A stretch of DNA of 47,769 nucleotides from Celeribacter ethanolicus. GTDB taxonomy: Bacteria > Pseudomonadota > Alphaproteobacteria > Rhodobacterales > Rhodobacteraceae. Where the stretch lies: contig NZ_LRUC01000043.1 in NCBI RefSeq assembly GCF_001550095.1, positions 1 through 47,769 of the forward strand, given 5' to 3'. The notes beneath the pieces are model-generated. The model did no database searches and had not been told where the DNA came from. It saw nothing but the letters and a program-made list of their open reading frames with translations. Shown in pieces: positions 1 to 7,400 of this stretch; position 1 is the first letter of the stretch, and each line of letters opens with the position of its first letter. A program made the translations under genes and the position numbers.

Positions 1-382
1 CACCGAGGAGCTCCGTGAGGATGTCAACCACGGTTTTATTGTGAAAAATCCGCTGGTTGCGACGGAGCGAGGCGAGCCAGAACCAGGGCTTGAGGGTCAG
101 CCGATAACGATGGCCGTTTTCGCCCGCGCCCATCCAGCGCGCTTCGGAAATGATGCCATCGAAAGGCTTGTCCGAGCCGTCATGGGTGCGCAGCGTGACG
201 GTGGCGTGAGTGCCCAAAAGCGCATCAAAATCAATATCATCGGCGGAGGCGAGACAGTCGACGTGGTAGGTGAAAAGCCCGTTGACCCGCTCCTCGCCTT
301 CAAAGCGCATCAGAACCAAAACGTCCTCGCCAAGTGCGGTGGTCAGGCGACCCATGCGGGAGGTTTGAGAAAAGAATGACAT
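1..382 (-). CDS. vgrG: VgrG/TssI type VI secretion spike protein, N-terminal part (cut by window edge)
   Basis: The first 127 codons are visible, starting at the ATG read from 382 to 380; the rest lies left of the window. The peptide begins MSFFSQTSRMGRL, then shows a phage-tail gpD/gp27-like beta domain (about residues 15-100, including VLVLMRFEGEERVNGLFTYH and the WMGAGENGHRYRLTLKPWFW region) and the family-typical IFHNKTVVDILTELL stretch at about 109-126. VgrG trimers sit on the tip of the Hcp tube, carry effectors and puncture the target cell. No other T6SS gene is visible, so it cannot be said whether it belongs to a complete locus or is an orphan effector cassette. Its upstream region (383-556) is lower in GC than the gene. 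Confidence 0.88.
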   Translation of the reverse strand, partial: MSFFSQTSRMGRLTTALGEDVLVLMRFEGEERVNGLFTYHVDCLASADDIDFDALLGTHATVTLRTHDGSDKPFDGIISEARWMGAGENGHRYRLTLKPWFWLASLRRNQRIFHNKTVVDILTELLG

Positions 383-515
383 GTGGGAATACCGGAATAA
401 TATGAATGAATTAGGGTGATCCTAGTTTTTAGAAGACTGAACTCAAGGGGAAAATGGAGAGAGTGGTGCCATGAGCGAGAGAACGTACTTGGTGTGAGCG
501 GGCATATCCGCAAAC

Positions 516-547
516 CGGACATTCGTGCGCCGAGCAACGAATGTCCG
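516..547. repeat. Perfect 11-bp inverted repeat downstream of res
   Basis: CGGACATTCGT at 516-526 and ACGAATGTCCG at 537-547 flank a 10-base loop. It starts 9 bases past the res stop codon in the direction of res transcription, so it could end that transcript, but no T-run follows on either strand. It could equally be a REP-like or recombination element at the border between vgrG and the restriction cassette. Confidence 0.6.
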
Positions 548-556
548 TTATCCGCC

Positions 557-3199
557 CTATCTCCCTAAAGCCGCCATCACCTGCACCCGTACCTCCTTCG
601 GATCGCCACGTTCCATTGTTGCCATGACGAAGACCGCCTTACCTGCTGACGCTTTAGCCCATTGCTGGCCGATCAGCTCTTTCTCGCGGCTGTCGCGACT
701 TTCCTCGGGGGACAACTGCTTGCCCTTGTATTCGACCACCAAGAGACGGCCATCCTCCATGACGGCCACGAAATCCGGGTAGAACTTGTCGGTTGAGGTC
801 GGCAGGGAGAATGAATTCGGGTGCCTGCTGACATTCCGGGTCCAGTATTTCAGGCCCGGCAAGGCATCCAGCGCCAGGGCGCATTTGACCTCTTCGCCGC
901 CGTCCTTGCTATCGAAGGTCGGCACCTCGTCCGGCCCCGTGAAGTGGTGCTTGAACTTGTACATGCCGCGATACTTCTGCACGTCGAAATACATCTCATC
1001 GAAGAACCGGATGCCGTCATCGAAAGACACCTCGACTCGCGCCTCGGGGCCGAACAGGTTCATCTGGTAAACCTTGTCGCGCTCCATCTGGCGGAAGCCC
1101 CGGATCTTCTCGTTCAGCTTGCGTGCCAGGACGAACTTGCAGCGCATCAGCTGCGACAGAGGGATGCCCCGGTCGCGGGTGAGATGGGTGACCACATCAC
1201 TCAGCCAGGCCAGAAGCTCCGCCTGTCCGATCCATGGGTCGCGCACCTTACCGTCCAGCCAGCGCACCAGCGAGTTCGGCGTCCAGTCGTCTACGTCGAT
1301 GTCCAGGGAAAGCTGCTCGGAACTGTCCGCCGCCGAGATTGACAGGTGGTTGCCGTCTAGATCGATCTCGAAGGTGTTGGTCGTCTCGACAATATCGAAC
1401 TCTGCCTTGGTCAGTCGCGCCGGGTAATTGGCCAGCGACCAATCGTGATATTCCATCAGGATATCGGTATCGCCAAAGACCAGCTCACCCTGCACATGCG
1501 CCATCAGGCGCGGCACGGTGAATTCTTCACCAAGATGGGCGGGAGCCAGATCGTCGGCGTGCTGCGCCTTGAACGCATCCAGTTTCTCACGCAGCACGCC
1601 ATGCAGGCGCTCAGGGGCCGTCTTGAACAGTCGCTCTTCATCCTTGGGCTTGGGCACGCCGGTGAACTCGATCCGGGTCTTGCCGTCATCTCCCGCCGAC
1701 ACCGTGATCTTGCCTGGCGCGACACCTCCGATCTCCTTGCGCTCCGCCTCGGAGGCGTCCAGCTCCACCGTCATTGTCGGGCGCGGCCGGGTTTGCCGCC
1801 CGAACAGCCCGTCATCAAGCCCCGGCTGCTCTGCCTCGATATTGTCTTCCGCCTCGCCCTCTTCGAACCCCATATCGACCAGCTTGTCGCGCAGACTGAC
1901 AGCGGCCTCAGAGAAATGCTTCGACACCAGCTTGGCGTAGGACTTGTTTAGCGTCGGTTCCTTCCGCTTCTTGGCATAGGGCATCCGTAGCACGCGGCCC
2001 AGAAGCTGCTCGGCGTCCGTGCTGCTGCGAATATTGGCCAGCGAGCAGAACACATAGGCAAAGGAACAATCCCAGCCTTCTTTCAGGGCCTCGATGGTGA
2101 TGACATATTCAATCGGGCAGTCGGGCTTGAACAGGTCGATCCCGTCCAGATCACGTTGCGCGCCAGTCGCCACGGCGATCTTGGCCGGGTCAATATTCTC
2201 ATTGTCGATCAGGTGCTGTTTCAGCACATCGACCGTGACCTCTTCGCCCTTCTTCTGGGCCTGAAACAACACGATGGGCCGGATATAGCCCTCCCGGTCC
2301 AGATCGGCGTACTCCTGCAACTCGGCGCGTTTCAGGATGGCGGAGTTCACCGCGCCCTGCCACGTCTCCGCCTCGTCCAGCACCACCGGCATCTTGATCA
2401 TCTCTTCATCCTTCAACTCCTGCGCTGTCACGGAATGAAGAATGTTGTTGAAGCCCTTGGGCGTGGCAGTGAATTCGATGCACGCGCTCGGGTTGATCCG
2501 CTCATAGACCTCCTGGCTCAGGCTCGAGCCCGCCTTATGCGCCTCGTCCATGATCACAAGCGGGCGATGAAGATGCATCAGATTAGCAAAGCTGAACCGG
2601 ATGCCTCCGGCCTCGGTCCGCTCCAGTCCCGGCGTGTTGGGCGGCACGGTGCTGAAATGCCCCTCCAGCATCTCGTGATGAGCGTAAACCTTGCGCCCAT
2701 CGGTATTGCTGACGCGCAGCGTCTGGATCGTGCCGACCACGACACAGAGGTTCGAGCGCAGGTCATGCGGCGTGATCTGTGTGAAATCACCAATGTCGAA
2801 CACCCGCACGCGACCTTCGAACGCCTCGTCCAGCACTTGCCGGTAAGGGTGGCGCGGGTTCTTCAGCGCCTCGGCGGTCTGGATGCGGATGGTGTTCGTT
2901 GGCACCAGCCACAGCACCAGCGGGAAATCCTTTTCGACCCAGGCATCCTTGGCCACGGTGATGGAATGCGCAGCCAAGATCGTCTTGCCGCCGCCCGTGG
3001 GCAGGCGCAGACAGACATAGGGCACCTCTGGCAGCGCCTTGATCGGCTTGTAGCCCGCCGCGTACCCCTTGAGCCGTTTCGCCAGCTCCGGTTCTGCCGT
3101 CAACGCCTCATAGGCCGGTTTGGGGCCGGTGATGCGGGCCTCTTCAAAGAACCGGCGCAGCGTTTTCAGGGACTCCTTTTGATACTGCTTGAGCTTCAT
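557..3199 (-). CDS. res: Type III restriction-modification system, restriction/helicase subunit (Res)
   Basis: An 880-residue superfamily 2 ATPase plus nuclease. Visible in order: Walker A PTGGGKT (about 67-73), Walker B/DEAH box VIMDEAH (218-221), motif III FTATP (243-247), a motif V region ALKEGWDCSFAYVF (371 onward), motif VI QLLGRVLRMP (398-407), and near the C-terminus a PD-(D/E)xK nuclease signature, FYPDF (PD 808-809) followed by EYK (823-825). Res proteins form a complex with Mod, translocate or slide along DNA using ATP, and cut beside unmethylated sites. The start ATGA overlaps the mod stop by 4 bases, indicating translational coupling. All key motifs are intact, so it is probably active. 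Cut position and specificity cannot be read from sequence. Confidence 0.93.
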   Translation of the reverse strand: MKLKQYQKESLKTLRRFFEEARITGPKPAYEALTAEPELAKRLKGYAAGYKPIKALPEVPYVCLRLPTGGGKTILAAHSITVAKDAWVEKDFPLVLWLVPTNTIRIQTAEALKNPRHPYRQVLDEAFEGRVRVFDIGDFTQITPHDLRSNLCVVVGTIQTLRVSNTDGRKVYAHHEMLEGHFSTVPPNTPGLERTEAGGIRFSFANLMHLHRPLVIMDEAHKAGSSLSQEVYERINPSACIEFTATPKGFNNILHSVTAQELKDEEMIKMPVVLDEAETWQGAVNSAILKRAELQEYADLDREGYIRPIVLFQAQKKGEEVTVDVLKQHLIDNENIDPAKIAVATGAQRDLDGIDLFKPDCPIEYVITIEALKEGWDCSFAYVFCSLANIRSSTDAEQLLGRVLRMPYAKKRKEPTLNKSYAKLVSKHFSEAAVSLRDKLVDMGFEEGEAEDNIEAEQPGLDDGLFGRQTRPRPTMTVELDASEAERKEIGGVAPGKITVSAGDDGKTRIEFTGVPKPKDEERLFKTAPERLHGVLREKLDAFKAQHADDLAPAHLGEEFTVPRLMAHVQGELVFGDTDILMEYHDWSLANYPARLTKAEFDIVETTNTFEIDLDGNHLSISAADSSEQLSLDIDVDDWTPNSLVRWLDGKVRDPWIGQAELLAWLSDVVTHLTRDRGIPLSQLMRCKFVLARKLNEKIRGFRQMERDKVYQMNLFGPEARVEVSFDDGIRFFDEMYFDVQKYRGMYKFKHHFTGPDEVPTFDSKDGGEEVKCALALDALPGLKYWTRNVSRHPNSFSLPTSTDKFYPDFVAVMEDGRLLVVEYKGKQLSPEESRDSREKELIGQQWAKASAGKAVFVMATMERGDPKEVRVQVMAALGR

Positions 3200-4728
3200 C
3201 TGCGGGCCTTCACGTCATAAGGGGTTTGTTTGAATTCGATCTGCTCGGCCTTCAAGGTCGCCTCGGACAGCGCCGTGCGCTCGCCATAGACGGTCAGCGG
3301 GCCGGTAAAATCGCCCTGTGCCGCGCGGATCACGGCCAGCGTCTTGCGGGTCAGGACGTTGCCGCCCGAAACCGATTTGTCGCCAAGAATGCCGTTGTAC
3401 AAAAGCGCATAGCCTCGGCCCTCCTGCGCGCCAAGGAAGGGCGTGAGAGGATGCGGTTCCGACCACGGACTGCCGGTTTCCGCGAACCAGATATGGGCGG
3501 CCAGTACGGGAAAGCGGATATCGGGCTGGATCTGCCCATCTTCGGTAAAGACCGGCGGGCCGAGACGGTAAAAGCGGAACCCGCCGCCGCCTTCCCAATT
3601 CTGAGCTTCGGAAATCCCGCCCTGTTCGCCGTCGATCACCTTTTGCAGACGCGGCGCGCAATGTGTAGCAGCATGGTCGCCCATTTCGACGCCGATATAG
3701 CGCCGCCCCATCTTTTGTGCCACGGCGGCAGTGGTGCCGGAGCCAAGGAAGCTGTCGAGCACGAGGTCGCCGGGGTTGGTGGCGATCTGGCAAACCCTTT
3801 GAATTAAGAGCTCAGGCTTTGGAGTTGCAAAGACCTCAGAGCCAAAAATCGCGACTGTCTCTTTCTTTGCATCTTGCGTGTGCCCAACCTCTTCATAGGG
3901 CCAGAAAGTTTGGGGAACCCGCCCTTGCTTTACTTCTGACAAGAAACGCTTCAACGAAGGAACTCCATTGCCATCTTTACCCCACCAAATGCGGTTGTCT
4001 GCATCGAGTGCTTCGAGTTTGTCTTTGCTAATTGCCCAGTATCGCCCGGCTGGCGGCCCCTCAATCAACCGACCACCGGGGGTCGTCACTGGGTAAATGC
4101 CAAGGCTATATGGATTTCGCGCAGACAGATTGTCGGGACGCCAGCGACCTCTCGGGTCATCGTCCATGTTCTTGTAGACCTTGTCTTGTTCGGCCGTTCT
4201 GGGCATTGGGTTGGGAACGAAGCTTTCACGTTTCTTCGCATAGACGTGGATATGGTCATGGTCTTCGGAAAAGTACTTCGCCGACGACTTGGGGGCGTAG
4301 TTCTTTCTCCAAATCACGTTTGTGATGAAGTTTTTTCTCCCGAACACCTCATCCATGATGACCTTTAGGTAATGCCCCTCCCGGTCATCAATGCTCACCC
4401 AGATTGAGCCATCCTCGGCCAGCAACTCGCGCAGCAATTCCAGCCTTGGCCACATCATCGCCAGCCATTGCGAATGCTCCAAATTGTCGTCGTAATGCTC
4501 AAACGCCGATCCGGTGTTATAGGGCGGGTCGATATAGATGCATTTCACCTGACCCGCGTAATAGGGCAGCAAGGCCTTCAACGCCTCTAGGTTATCGCCC
4601 TGAATGAGCATATTGCCCGCATCCCGGTCGCCATAGCCCAGCTCAGGGGCCTCCTCCAACAGGCGGTAAGGCACCTTCTCAGCGGCGCGCACATCGTCGT
4701 CTCGGGTCAACCAGCGTAGGGTGGGCAT
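3196..4728 (-). CDS. mod: Type III restriction-modification system, DNA adenine methyltransferase subunit (Mod)
   Basis: A 510-residue beta-type site-specific methyltransferase. The catalytic motif IV DPPY lies at 67-70 (context YIDPPYNTGSAFEHYDDN) and the AdoMet-binding motif I FLGSGTT at 327-333 (context DLVLDSFLGSGTTAAVAQK). The IV-before-I order is that of beta-class adenine methyltransferases such as type III Mod. The roughly 180 residues between the motifs are the target recognition domain. Mod gives the system its specificity and also methylates alone. In DNA composition the recognition-domain segment (about 3790-4340) is clearly AT-richer than both flanks. It overlaps res by 4 bases and lies 42 bases behind the small membrane-protein gene, in one leftward operon. 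Confidence 0.93.
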   Translation of the reverse strand: MPTLRWLTRDDDVRAAEKVPYRLLEEAPELGYGDRDAGNMLIQGDNLEALKALLPYYAGQVKCIYIDPPYNTGSAFEHYDDNLEHSQWLAMMWPRLELLRELLAEDGSIWVSIDDREGHYLKVIMDEVFGRKNFITNVIWRKNYAPKSSAKYFSEDHDHIHVYAKKRESFVPNPMPRTAEQDKVYKNMDDDPRGRWRPDNLSARNPYSLGIYPVTTPGGRLIEGPPAGRYWAISKDKLEALDADNRIWWGKDGNGVPSLKRFLSEVKQGRVPQTFWPYEEVGHTQDAKKETVAIFGSEVFATPKPELLIQRVCQIATNPGDLVLDSFLGSGTTAAVAQKMGRRYIGVEMGDHAATHCAPRLQKVIDGEQGGISEAQNWEGGGGFRFYRLGPPVFTEDGQIQPDIRFPVLAAHIWFAETGSPWSEPHPLTPFLGAQEGRGYALLYNGILGDKSVSGGNVLTRKTLAVIRAAQGDFTGPLTVYGERTALSEATLKAEQIEFKQTPYDVKARR

Positions 4729-4770
4729 GAGGTCTGCTCTTTCAGTCTTGGGCGCGGCTGCGCCGGGTCG

Positions 4771-5124
4771 TTATCGGCTGTGGATCAGATAGGCAAATTG
4801 CGCCAGCGACAGCAGGGCTACAAGCCCGCTGACGGACGCGACGGGGGCTGTCAGTGGATTGGGGGCATGACCGCTCAAGCTGGCCAGTGCGGCGAGGACG
4901 AAGGCGTAGCCCATAATGGCACCTGCCGCGCTGGCCTGCGCCATGGGCCAATACAACGCGTTGCGGAATGCCGACCGCGCCTTGGCCCGTGCATTTTCCA
5001 ACTCTGGCTTGGGCGCAATGTTCACAAGGCGCTGATCACTGGCCGACATCGTTGCAAGCACCTGTGTGCGCTGCCGTTCAAGAGCCTCGCGCATGACCTG
5101 TCTTATTTCTTCCGGTGTGGACAT
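4771..5124 (-). CDS. Small two-helix membrane protein of the restriction operon, unknown function
   Basis: 117 residues from the ATG at 5124 (MSTPEEIRQ), chosen because AGAGAGG lies just upstream and because it starts 10 bases after the regulator stop; an in-frame ATG at 5163 would add 13 residues and overlap the upstream gene. The first 60 residues are charged and helical (EEIRQVMREALERQRTQ), followed by two hydrophobic segments, about 72-93 (AQASAAGAIMGYAFVLAAL) and 98-116 (VASVSGLVALLSLAQFAYLI). Both ends could lie in the cytoplasm. I do not recognise the family. Its place between an XRE regulator and mod/res suggests a role linked to the element, but that is inference from position only. 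Confidence 0.72.
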   Translation of the reverse strand: MSTPEEIRQVMREALERQRTQVLATMSASDQRLVNIAPKPELENARAKARSAFRNALYWPMAQASAAGAIMGYAFVLAALASLSGHAPNPLTAPVASVSGLVALLSLAQFAYLIHSR

Positions 5125-5134
5125 AAGCCTCTCT

Positions 5135-5527
5135 TCAAATTGCCAATCTGATAATTTCTTCACATTCCGCCGGGTTCAGCTTGCCCGTCTCGGACATCTT
5201 GCGAACCAGGTATCGGACAATCTTCGCCTCTTTTTCCGGCGGCACGTCCAACCCGTGTTCGGTCAGGAATTCACGCGTCACCACAACGGCACTTTCGATG
5301 ATCTCGTCCGTCATCTTGGTCGTCATGCCCGCCCGCCCAAGCAGCAGCCATTCCGCCGACAGGTCGTAGTCCTGGCACAGTTTGACCGCGAGGCTGATCG
5401 GCAGTTCGGTCGCCTCGCGTTCATAGTTTTTGTACGCCGATTGCGAGACGCCGAGTTCCTCCGCAAAGGGGATCTGTGTTTTGCCAAGGCTTTTTCGGAA
5501 ATGGGCGAGTCGCTTCGCAATTGTCAT
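5135..5527 (-). CDS. XRE/Cro-CI family helix-turn-helix regulator
   Basis: 130 residues from ATG 5527 (MTIAKRLAHFRKSLGKTQ). Residues about 6-60 form a typical phage-repressor type HTH: QIPFAEELGVSQSAYKNYEREATELPISLAVKLCQDYDLSAEWLLLG, in two parts QIPFAEELGVSQSAYKNYER and the following helices. The C-terminal 65 residues are a helical extension. In-frame starts further upstream (5578, 5638) exist, but the last would overlap the divergent gene. It begins a leftward operon with the membrane protein, mod and res, and is divergent from the excisionase/AlpA/integrase operon. It is therefore well placed to act like a restriction controller protein or a lysogeny-type repressor on both sides; its actual targets are not known. 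Confidence 0.82.
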   Translation of the reverse strand: MTIAKRLAHFRKSLGKTQIPFAEELGVSQSAYKNYEREATELPISLAVKLCQDYDLSAEWLLLGRAGMTTKMTDEIIESAVVVTREFLTEHGLDVPPEKEAKIVRYLVRKMSETGKLNPAECEEIIRLAI

Positions 5528-5564
5528 TAGACTTGCATCCAGTATCGAATTGTGTACCTTAAAT

Positions 5565-5631
5565 TCGAGGCGATACATTTCCAATTGGATTCGTCTCGAT
5601 TTCTGCAAATAGTCTACGATTTTTCGAGGAT
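5565..5631. promoter_or_regulatory. Candidate operator cluster between XRE regulator and excisionase-like gene
   Basis: An imperfect inverted repeat TCGAGGCGA (5565-5573) and TCGTCTCGA (5591-5599) matches at 8 of 9 positions and brackets the palindrome CCAATTGG (5581-5588). A third related half-site TCGAGGA lies at 5625-5631, overlapping the Shine-Dalgarno of the rightward gene. Repeated half-sites in a 109-base divergent region beside an XRE gene fit operators for that regulator. This is inferred from symmetry and position. Confidence 0.45.
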
Positions 5632-5636
5632 TCGCC

Positions 5637-5858
5637 ATGCAAAATAATCTGGAGACCCCAAAGGAGCTGGCGCAACGCCTCGGCTGGCCTGAACGCCGTG
5701 TCCGGTCGCTGATCTCAACGAGGCAACTTCGTCATGTGAAGATTGGTGGACTGTACTTCGTGCCAGACGGGGCGATGGATGAGTTTCTGAACGCCCGCAT
5801 GGTCGAGCCGCAGCAACGAAAGCCTGTCCTCGACAAGTCCGCTGCCAAAACCGAGTGA
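5637..5858 (+). CDS. Excisionase-like helix-turn-helix protein
   Basis: 73 residues, MerR/Xis-like winged-helix fold: ETPKELAQRLGWPERRVRSLISTRQLRHVKIGGLYFVPDGAMDEFL, with the HTH at about 6-30 and the wing and recognition strand at 31-50 (HVKIGGLYFV). Such proteins (HTH_17 type) act as recombination directionality factors or small activators in integrated elements. GAGG seven bases before the ATG supports the start. It leads a rightward three-gene run ending in the integrase and is divergent from the XRE regulator. Whether it drives excision or controls transcription cannot be told from sequence. Confidence 0.75.
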   Translation: MQNNLETPKELAQRLGWPERRVRSLISTRQLRHVKIGGLYFVPDGAMDEFLNARMVEPQQRKPVLDKSAAKTE

Positions 5859-5866
5859 GGTCAGTT

Positions 5867-6070
5867 ATGGTCAAACTCAACAGGCTCGCCGTAGAGGCGA
5901 AAGGCGCGGCGCGGATGTTGTCGATGACCGTTAGGGAGTTCCTGTTTCTCGTCGAACAAGGCGCACTCCCACCGCCGATCCAGCTAGGAAAGCACACCCT
6001 CTGGGTGGTGGCCGAGATCGAGGCGGTCCTGACGGGCAGCAAAATTGAGCCGGAGGCGTTTGTGGTATGA
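5867..6070 (+). CDS. AlpA-like small DNA-binding protein
   Basis: 67 residues starting MVKLNRLAVEAKGAARML; GAGG at 5857-5860 gives six-base spacing to ATG 5867, so the upstream in-frame start at 5855 is less likely. The order of elements (AARMLSMTVREFLFLVEQGALPPPIQLG, then a basic turn KHTLWVVAEIEAVL) resembles AlpA/phage-regulatory HTH proteins, which bind DNA and activate excision or integrase genes. Its stop overlaps the integrase start (ATGA at 6067-6070), so translation is coupled. The similarity is by pattern rather than by a diagnostic motif. Confidence 0.66.
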   Translation: MVKLNRLAVEAKGAARMLSMTVREFLFLVEQGALPPPIQLGKHTLWVVAEIEAVLTGSKIEPEAFVV

Positions 6071-7164
6071 AGCGCCCCAATCTTCCTTATCTCGAATTCA
6101 AGACCGTCAAAGGCAGAACCTACATCTATTTTCGTAAAGGCAGGTTTCGGGAGCGGTTGCCTGACGACCCTGATACCGAGGAATTCGCCCTGAAATACTG
6201 GGCTATTCGTAACGGGAAGAGCAAGCGGATCGTCAAAACTACGTGGGAAGCGCTGATCGTCAGTTACTATTCCAGTGCCGAGTTTAAGGAATTGGGCGAT
6301 GACACAAAGAAGAACTATCGCCGTCATTGCGAAGATATCCGTGAGAAAAATGGTTCAAAGGATGTGCGGCACTTCAAGCGAGCCGATGCGCTGCGTGTGC
6401 GAGATGAGCTTAAAGACACTTGGTCAAAGGCTAACGAGCGGATCGCTGTGCTGTCGATCCTCATGCAGCGGGCAATGGATCTTGAATGGGTTGACCGCAA
6501 TCCAGTGGCAAACATCCGCAAGCTGAAGGGGGGCTCTTATCAGGCGTGGCCTGTGGCCAAACTGGAAGCCTATGAGCGCCACTGTGAAGATCATGGTCTG
6601 TCGGTCGCTCGGACAATCTATGAGCTTGCGATCGGCACGGGCCAGCGGCTCGGGGATTGCGTGGCGATGAAGTGGGATAATTTCGACGGTGAATATATGT
6701 CGGTCGTTCAGCAAAAGACGGGCGCTAAGATCGACGTTTACTGCCCGGCGCGGTTGCAGGCCTATCTTGCTGGGCTTCCCCGGCGCGGAAAGCACATCCT
6801 TGCCAAGACCGCGACCGAGCCGCTTGGCAAGCGGCAGGTGCAGAAGGCCGTAGAGAACGTGCGCGAAGCGATTGGCGTCAAGGAAGGGGAGGACAGGCTG
6901 GTGCCCCACGGATGGCGCTACACGGCGGCCAAGGAGATGGCTGATGCTGGTGTCGATATCCGCGACATCCAAGCCGTCACAGGGCACAAGACCCTAGAGA
7001 TGGCTCAGAAATATGCCTCGGGCGCGGATCAGAAAAAGGCGTCGAAGCGGGCTCAGCAGAAGCGGGAACGAAACAGCGACAAACCGGGAAAGTGCGAAAC
7101 AAATTGCGAAACTTTGCCTGGGTCGCAGGATCAGACAGAGGAGGAACCCAAGAATGATCAATAA
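6067..7164 (+). CDS. int: Tyrosine recombinase/integrase of the tRNA-Leu-borne element
   Basis: 365 residues with a SAM-like core-binding domain (about 55-150) and a C-terminal catalytic domain. The active-site set is visible: Arg194 (GTGQRLGD), a beta-hairpin Lys near 217 (VVQQKTG), His281-x-x-Arg284 (PHGWRYT), His307 (TGHKT) and nucleophile Tyr316 (AQKYA). All are intact. The enzyme would recombine the element with the tRNA-Leu gene whose 3' end starts 8 bases downstream of the stop codon. The highly charged, Lys/Glu-rich tail after residue 320 is disordered-looking. The gene is translationally coupled to the AlpA-like gene. Confidence 0.94.
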   Translation: MKRPNLPYLEFKTVKGRTYIYFRKGRFRERLPDDPDTEEFALKYWAIRNGKSKRIVKTTWEALIVSYYSSAEFKELGDDTKKNYRRHCEDIREKNGSKDVRHFKRADALRVRDELKDTWSKANERIAVLSILMQRAMDLEWVDRNPVANIRKLKGGSYQAWPVAKLEAYERHCEDHGLSVARTIYELAIGTGQRLGDCVAMKWDNFDGEYMSVVQQKTGAKIDVYCPARLQAYLAGLPRRGKHILAKTATEPLGKRQVQKAVENVREAIGVKEGEDRLVPHGWRYTAAKEMADAGVDIRDIQAVTGHKTLEMAQKYASGADQKKASKRAQQKRERNSDKPGKCETNCETLPGSQDQTEEEPKNDQ

Positions 7165-7172
7165 TTTCAATA

Positions 7173-7257
7173 TGGTGCGGGTGGAGGGACTTGAACCCCC
7201 ACGCCTTGCGGCGCCAGAACCTAAATCTGGTGCGTCTACCAATTTCGCCACACCCGC
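7173..7257 (-). tRNA. tRNA-Leu, anticodon UAG
   Basis: Reading leftward from 7257: acceptor GCGGGTG pairs with CACCCGC at the 3' end, followed by discriminator A and an encoded CCA (7175-7173). The D arm, the anticodon stem CCAGA/TCTGG with loop TTTAGGT (anticodon TAG), a variable arm GCCGCAAGGC typical of class II tRNAs, and the T loop GTTCAAGTC are all present. The anticodon reads CUA/CUN leucine codons. The integrase gene abuts the 3' end, marking it as the probable attachment site. Despite that, the tRNA is complete. Confidence 0.96.
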
Positions 7258-7339
7258 ATGAGCGTGCTGATAGCAAAAGCGCAACACTAGGAAAAGAGCC
7301 AATCGCCCGCGAGGCGGCGAGCCAAGAAAATCCTGTGCG

Positions 7340-7354
7340 TTAACACAAAATTAC
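7340..7354 (+). promoter_or_regulatory. CtrA-like site upstream of the Hint gene
   Basis: TTAA-CACAAAA-TTAC fits the CtrA pattern TTAA-N7-TTAAC except for one base, 46 bases before the ATG of the Hint-domain gene. Chance occurrence in an AT-rich promoter is possible. Confidence 0.3.
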
Positions 7355-7400
7355 CATATTCTCGGGACCATATGAGGCAGAGACATTCAGAGGCCCTGAC

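Noticed and set aside
383-556. Second attachment site of the island next to vgrG
   Set aside because: No stretch of more than about 8 bases shared with the tRNA-Leu 3' end could be found by eye.
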